Assembly (NCBI GenBank): GCA_026874595.1
Contig: CM049313.1
Span: 16,057,508-16,121,507, forward strand
Reading direction: 5' to 3'
Length of the DNA: 64,000 bases
From: Sipunculus nudus
Lineage: Eukaryota; Annelida; Sipuncula; Golfingiida; Sipunculidae
Positions 61,984 through 64,000 of the stretch are shown here, in pieces. The position numbers were made by a program, and so were the translations under genes. The notes below the pieces were generated by a model. It searched no databases and was not told the origin of the DNA. It saw only the letters and a list, made by a program, of their open reading frames with translations. The first letter of the stretch is position 1; every line of letters begins with the position of its first letter.

Positions 61984-62904
61984 TTATTTAAATGTACATA
62001 TTCGAAAGGCACCTGACACAGTTTTTTTTTTGGGGGGCGGTTCATGTAAAAGCATTCGCAGACAAAATAAACTGAGATCGTTTTGATGAAAGGTCGAGCC
62101 TTCATCTTTGTAAAGTGTACAAGTAAAAAATTTTTCGCTGCAGCATCCGAACATTAATTTTGCATTTTTGGCGTGGGCACTTTGATTTATAATTTTCTGT
62201 ACAAGCTTGCTAAGCTACTCCTTTCAGCCCACGTATATAGAATCCAGCCTATACAATTCCAAGATTGGTCTAAACTGACTGGATCGTCTCATTAGTATAT
62301 CGTAGTAATCAACATAAGCCATTGACATGACATGATGATATGACACCGACATTCCTTTTACTTCTCGCTTAAATCCAGCCCTGGCACTCGTCCTCTCTTA
62401 CCAGTGCGAGAGCCCTAGAAGATGATTTGAGGGAACTGGAGACATTCCACATGACAATTAAATTTTTTATATTTCGTCTGAAAATGTCGTATTCGTTAAG
62501 AAATAAAGATATTCTTATCAAATACGCAAATAACATACCACTTAGACAGTGTTTGTCCACTTTAAATGTTGATTAGAAGAATATGTATTATCCAAATAAA
62601 CGGTGATACACGGGGAGCGATGTCTGGGTTTTCCCCCAGCCACGGCTTGCCGGCAGCCGCCTGTGTAACCAGTGCCAGTGGTAACGGGCCGTGTTGGCTC
62701 AGCGAGCAAAGGTCACGCAGTTCATTGTTTCAGATTCTGAGACAGTTTCAAGCGCAAGGGTTGCAAAGTTTTAAAAGTGAGTCTTGTATACATACTAAAA
62801 CCTAGTCTACTTAAAGTTTCCTTGTCATAAACGCACTATTTGATTTTACACGATTTTTTTCCGACAAGGGTTTGAAGTTCTCTAGTTTACTCTGAAGCTT
62901 TTTT
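61982..62904. other. Stretch with a GC-richer segment near 62605-62760
   Basis: 62605-62760 is clearly GC-richer than most of the window (CGGCTTGCCGGCAGCCGCC) and is followed by a donor-like AAAA|GTGAGT at 62777. It may belong to the promoter or 5' region of the gene proposed at 63283, or be a separate exon. I cannot assign a frame with confidence. Confidence 0.3.
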
Positions 62905-62940
62905 ATGCGGCGGTATACAGGGTCCTGGATACCGCCGCAT
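62905..62940. repeat. Perfect 12-bp inverted repeat, GC-rich
   Basis: ATGCGGCGGTAT (62905-62916) pairs perfectly with ATACCGCCGCAT (62929-62940) across a 12-nt spacer that itself contains AGG..CCT. It lies about 100 bp upstream of the candidate CCAAT and TATA boxes. It could form a cruciform or bind a dimeric protein, or it could be a very small transposon remnant. Confidence 0.9.
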
Positions 62941-63038
62941 TTAATGCAGTTACCCTAAATCCTAAACTTCTCATAACTATAACGTCAGTTCTTATACATC
63001 CATAACCTCGTCCATGTTGGCCTGATTCTATACTCGCT

Positions 63039-63069
63039 CCAATCTTTCCAAATTAAAGCCCCTATAAAT
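63039..63069 (+). promoter_or_regulatory. Candidate core promoter: CCAAT and TATA boxes
   Basis: CCAAT at 63039-63043 and TATAAAT at 63063-63069 lie in a CpG-richer part of the window, about 215 bp before the ATG at 63283. In AT-rich DNA a TATAAA match alone is weak. Support comes from the CpG enrichment, the CCAAT box at plausible distance, and a downstream ATG followed by a donor site. Confidence 0.3.
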
Positions 63070-63282
63070 TACACGTTGAGGCGCAAGTAAAGAAAGCAGC
63101 AGGAATTAATCAGATACGACATTACCTGTAGGAAGTGGCTGCACAGCGAGCTGAGATTTAGCGAGATATGTTCGTGGGGTATTGGTCATCCGGGACCTTT
63201 AACAGTCAGCAGCAGACGACAGCAAAAAAAAAGCGCGCAGACGACCGGAAACAGAATTACAAATTTCCCGAGAAAGAAAAAC

Positions 63283-63312
63283 ATGAAAGTGAAATTACAC
63301 GACATGTACCAT
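63283..63312 (+). CDS. Candidate first coding exon of an unidentified gene (partial)
   Basis: After a CpG-containing leader, the ATG at 63283 (A at -3 in the context AAAAACATGA) opens a frame MKVKLHDMYH that runs directly into the splice donor CAT|GTAAGT (intron from 63313), phase 0. The 5' side stays open in this frame for at least 70 bp, so the exon could start further upstream. Ten codons are too few to identify the protein. The call rests on position: promoter-like boxes, GC-richer DNA and a consensus donor. The rest of the gene would lie beyond the right edge of the window. A chance arrangement is quite possible. Confidence 0.3.
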
Positions 63313-63898
63313 GTAAGTTGTGTTTAAGTTTTTAGCTGTGTGTAACTGCACAAATGTTATGATGTGCGTACATATTTCCACGATAAATAGGTTTTGCCGA
63401 GGTCCTTCCGGTTTTTGGCCCTGATAAGCGTGGACGCCATGCAGCATGCAGGTTTAATAGAGCGCGGGAAACAAGCGACCGATAGGCCTACAGAAAGTTA
63501 TAGGCTACGCTGTAGATCGTTCTTGTGTACCGTATAGGCCTTTATACAAAGACAGGTGCTTGCAGTTAGTGAAGAACTTGTGATACAAAAAATATATATA
63601 AATGCCATAGAAGTACTTTTATTCAAAAATGTTCCTGTTGAATGACCACGCGTTATCTGATCATTTCATTATGTTTTTATTACACCCACAGTCAGCCCAG
63701 ACTCGTGGAGCTGCAAGTTCAGTAATCATATATTCACCTTGTTCAGTTTGAGCTGTGGCTATTTCAGGACTCAATTTCCTGGCACACACCTCTGATCTCC
63801 ACTTAGGCCTACCACCTACCTGAGCTGCCTACGCACCCTTTACAGCTGTTCACTTGTCAGGACTTCACCAAGATTACACAAAAATTTACTCTAATAAG
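63313..63898. other. Possible first intron, no feature recognised
   Basis: CpG content stays fairly high to about 63540, then falls. No exon or repeat supported before H2. Confidence 0.35.
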
Positions 63899-64000
63899 TT
63901 AAAGGGGCCCCAATCACCTATAAAGCATGTTGAGTTAACATGAAAAATAGCTTCTTCCATTTAGAATATCTGTACCTGCCTAAATATTGCCTTGGAACCA
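63899..64000 (+). mobile_element. H2: TTAA-bounded MITE, left end only (cut by window edge)
   Basis: TTAAAGGGGCCCCAATCACC then TATAAAGCATGTTGAGTTAA matches the left 100 bp of H1 with few differences, in the same orientation. The rest lies outside the window. Confidence 0.65.

Overview
The window looks like AT-rich nuclear DNA from an invertebrate animal. I infer a lophotrochozoan, most likely a mollusc. The reasons are the lack of any compact gene set on either strand, long intergenic or intronic stretches, (AT)n arrays, and many short non-autonomous transposons whose plan (subterminal inverted repeats, tandem cores, 3' hairpin) matches the pearl/HINE (Helentron-associated) elements known from bivalves. 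No complete protein-coding gene, rRNA, standard tRNA gene or CRISPR array can be supported. The short open frames (60-115 codons) are chance frames or lie inside repeats. Two short pieces look like real first coding exons: a signal-peptide exon ending at a GTAAGT donor (2866-2926), and a candidate promoter plus first exon near the right edge (63039-63312).

Most of what can be annotated is mobile DNA. Family A has five copies (13287-15000, 37157-37990, 40327-41480, 50389-51558, 54546-55731). It has a 5' mini-hairpin, a subterminal repeat GTATCCGCC(A/T)AAATCAGAGT, a core of monomers carrying the palindrome GGTGGCGCCACC, and a 3' hairpin that contains the inverted subterminal repeat. Family B has eight copies or parts (6978-9621, 19146-21700, 25790-29415, 26436-29075, 49903-50205, 50206-53614, 54168-56130, 58609-60518). 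It starts ACAAGGGACCYATGGGTCAC and ends with an ACGG microsatellite plus a TAGCTCAG/CTGAGCTA hairpin. Two further decayed relatives are at 24600-25208 (D) and 41881-42481 (E). All fifteen lie in the same orientation.

Cut-and-paste type elements are also present: three Harbinger-like MITEs (C), a hAT-like element with a 10-bp TIR and an 8-bp target duplication (G), a TTAA-bounded MITE (H), a foldback element with long TIRs (F), and two weaker MITE candidates. Several are nested: B inside C, B inside B, A inside B (twice) and A inside H. This gives a relative order of insertion.

Simple tandem arrays with periods of 91, 59, 37, 33, 76 and 69 bp and three long (AT)n tracts complete the map. The most interesting signals are the chimera at 50206-53614 (B ends with an A-type palindrome core), the uniform orientation of all rolling-circle-like copies, a degenerate motif shared by otherwise unrelated cores, and a shared insertion spot inside the B core.
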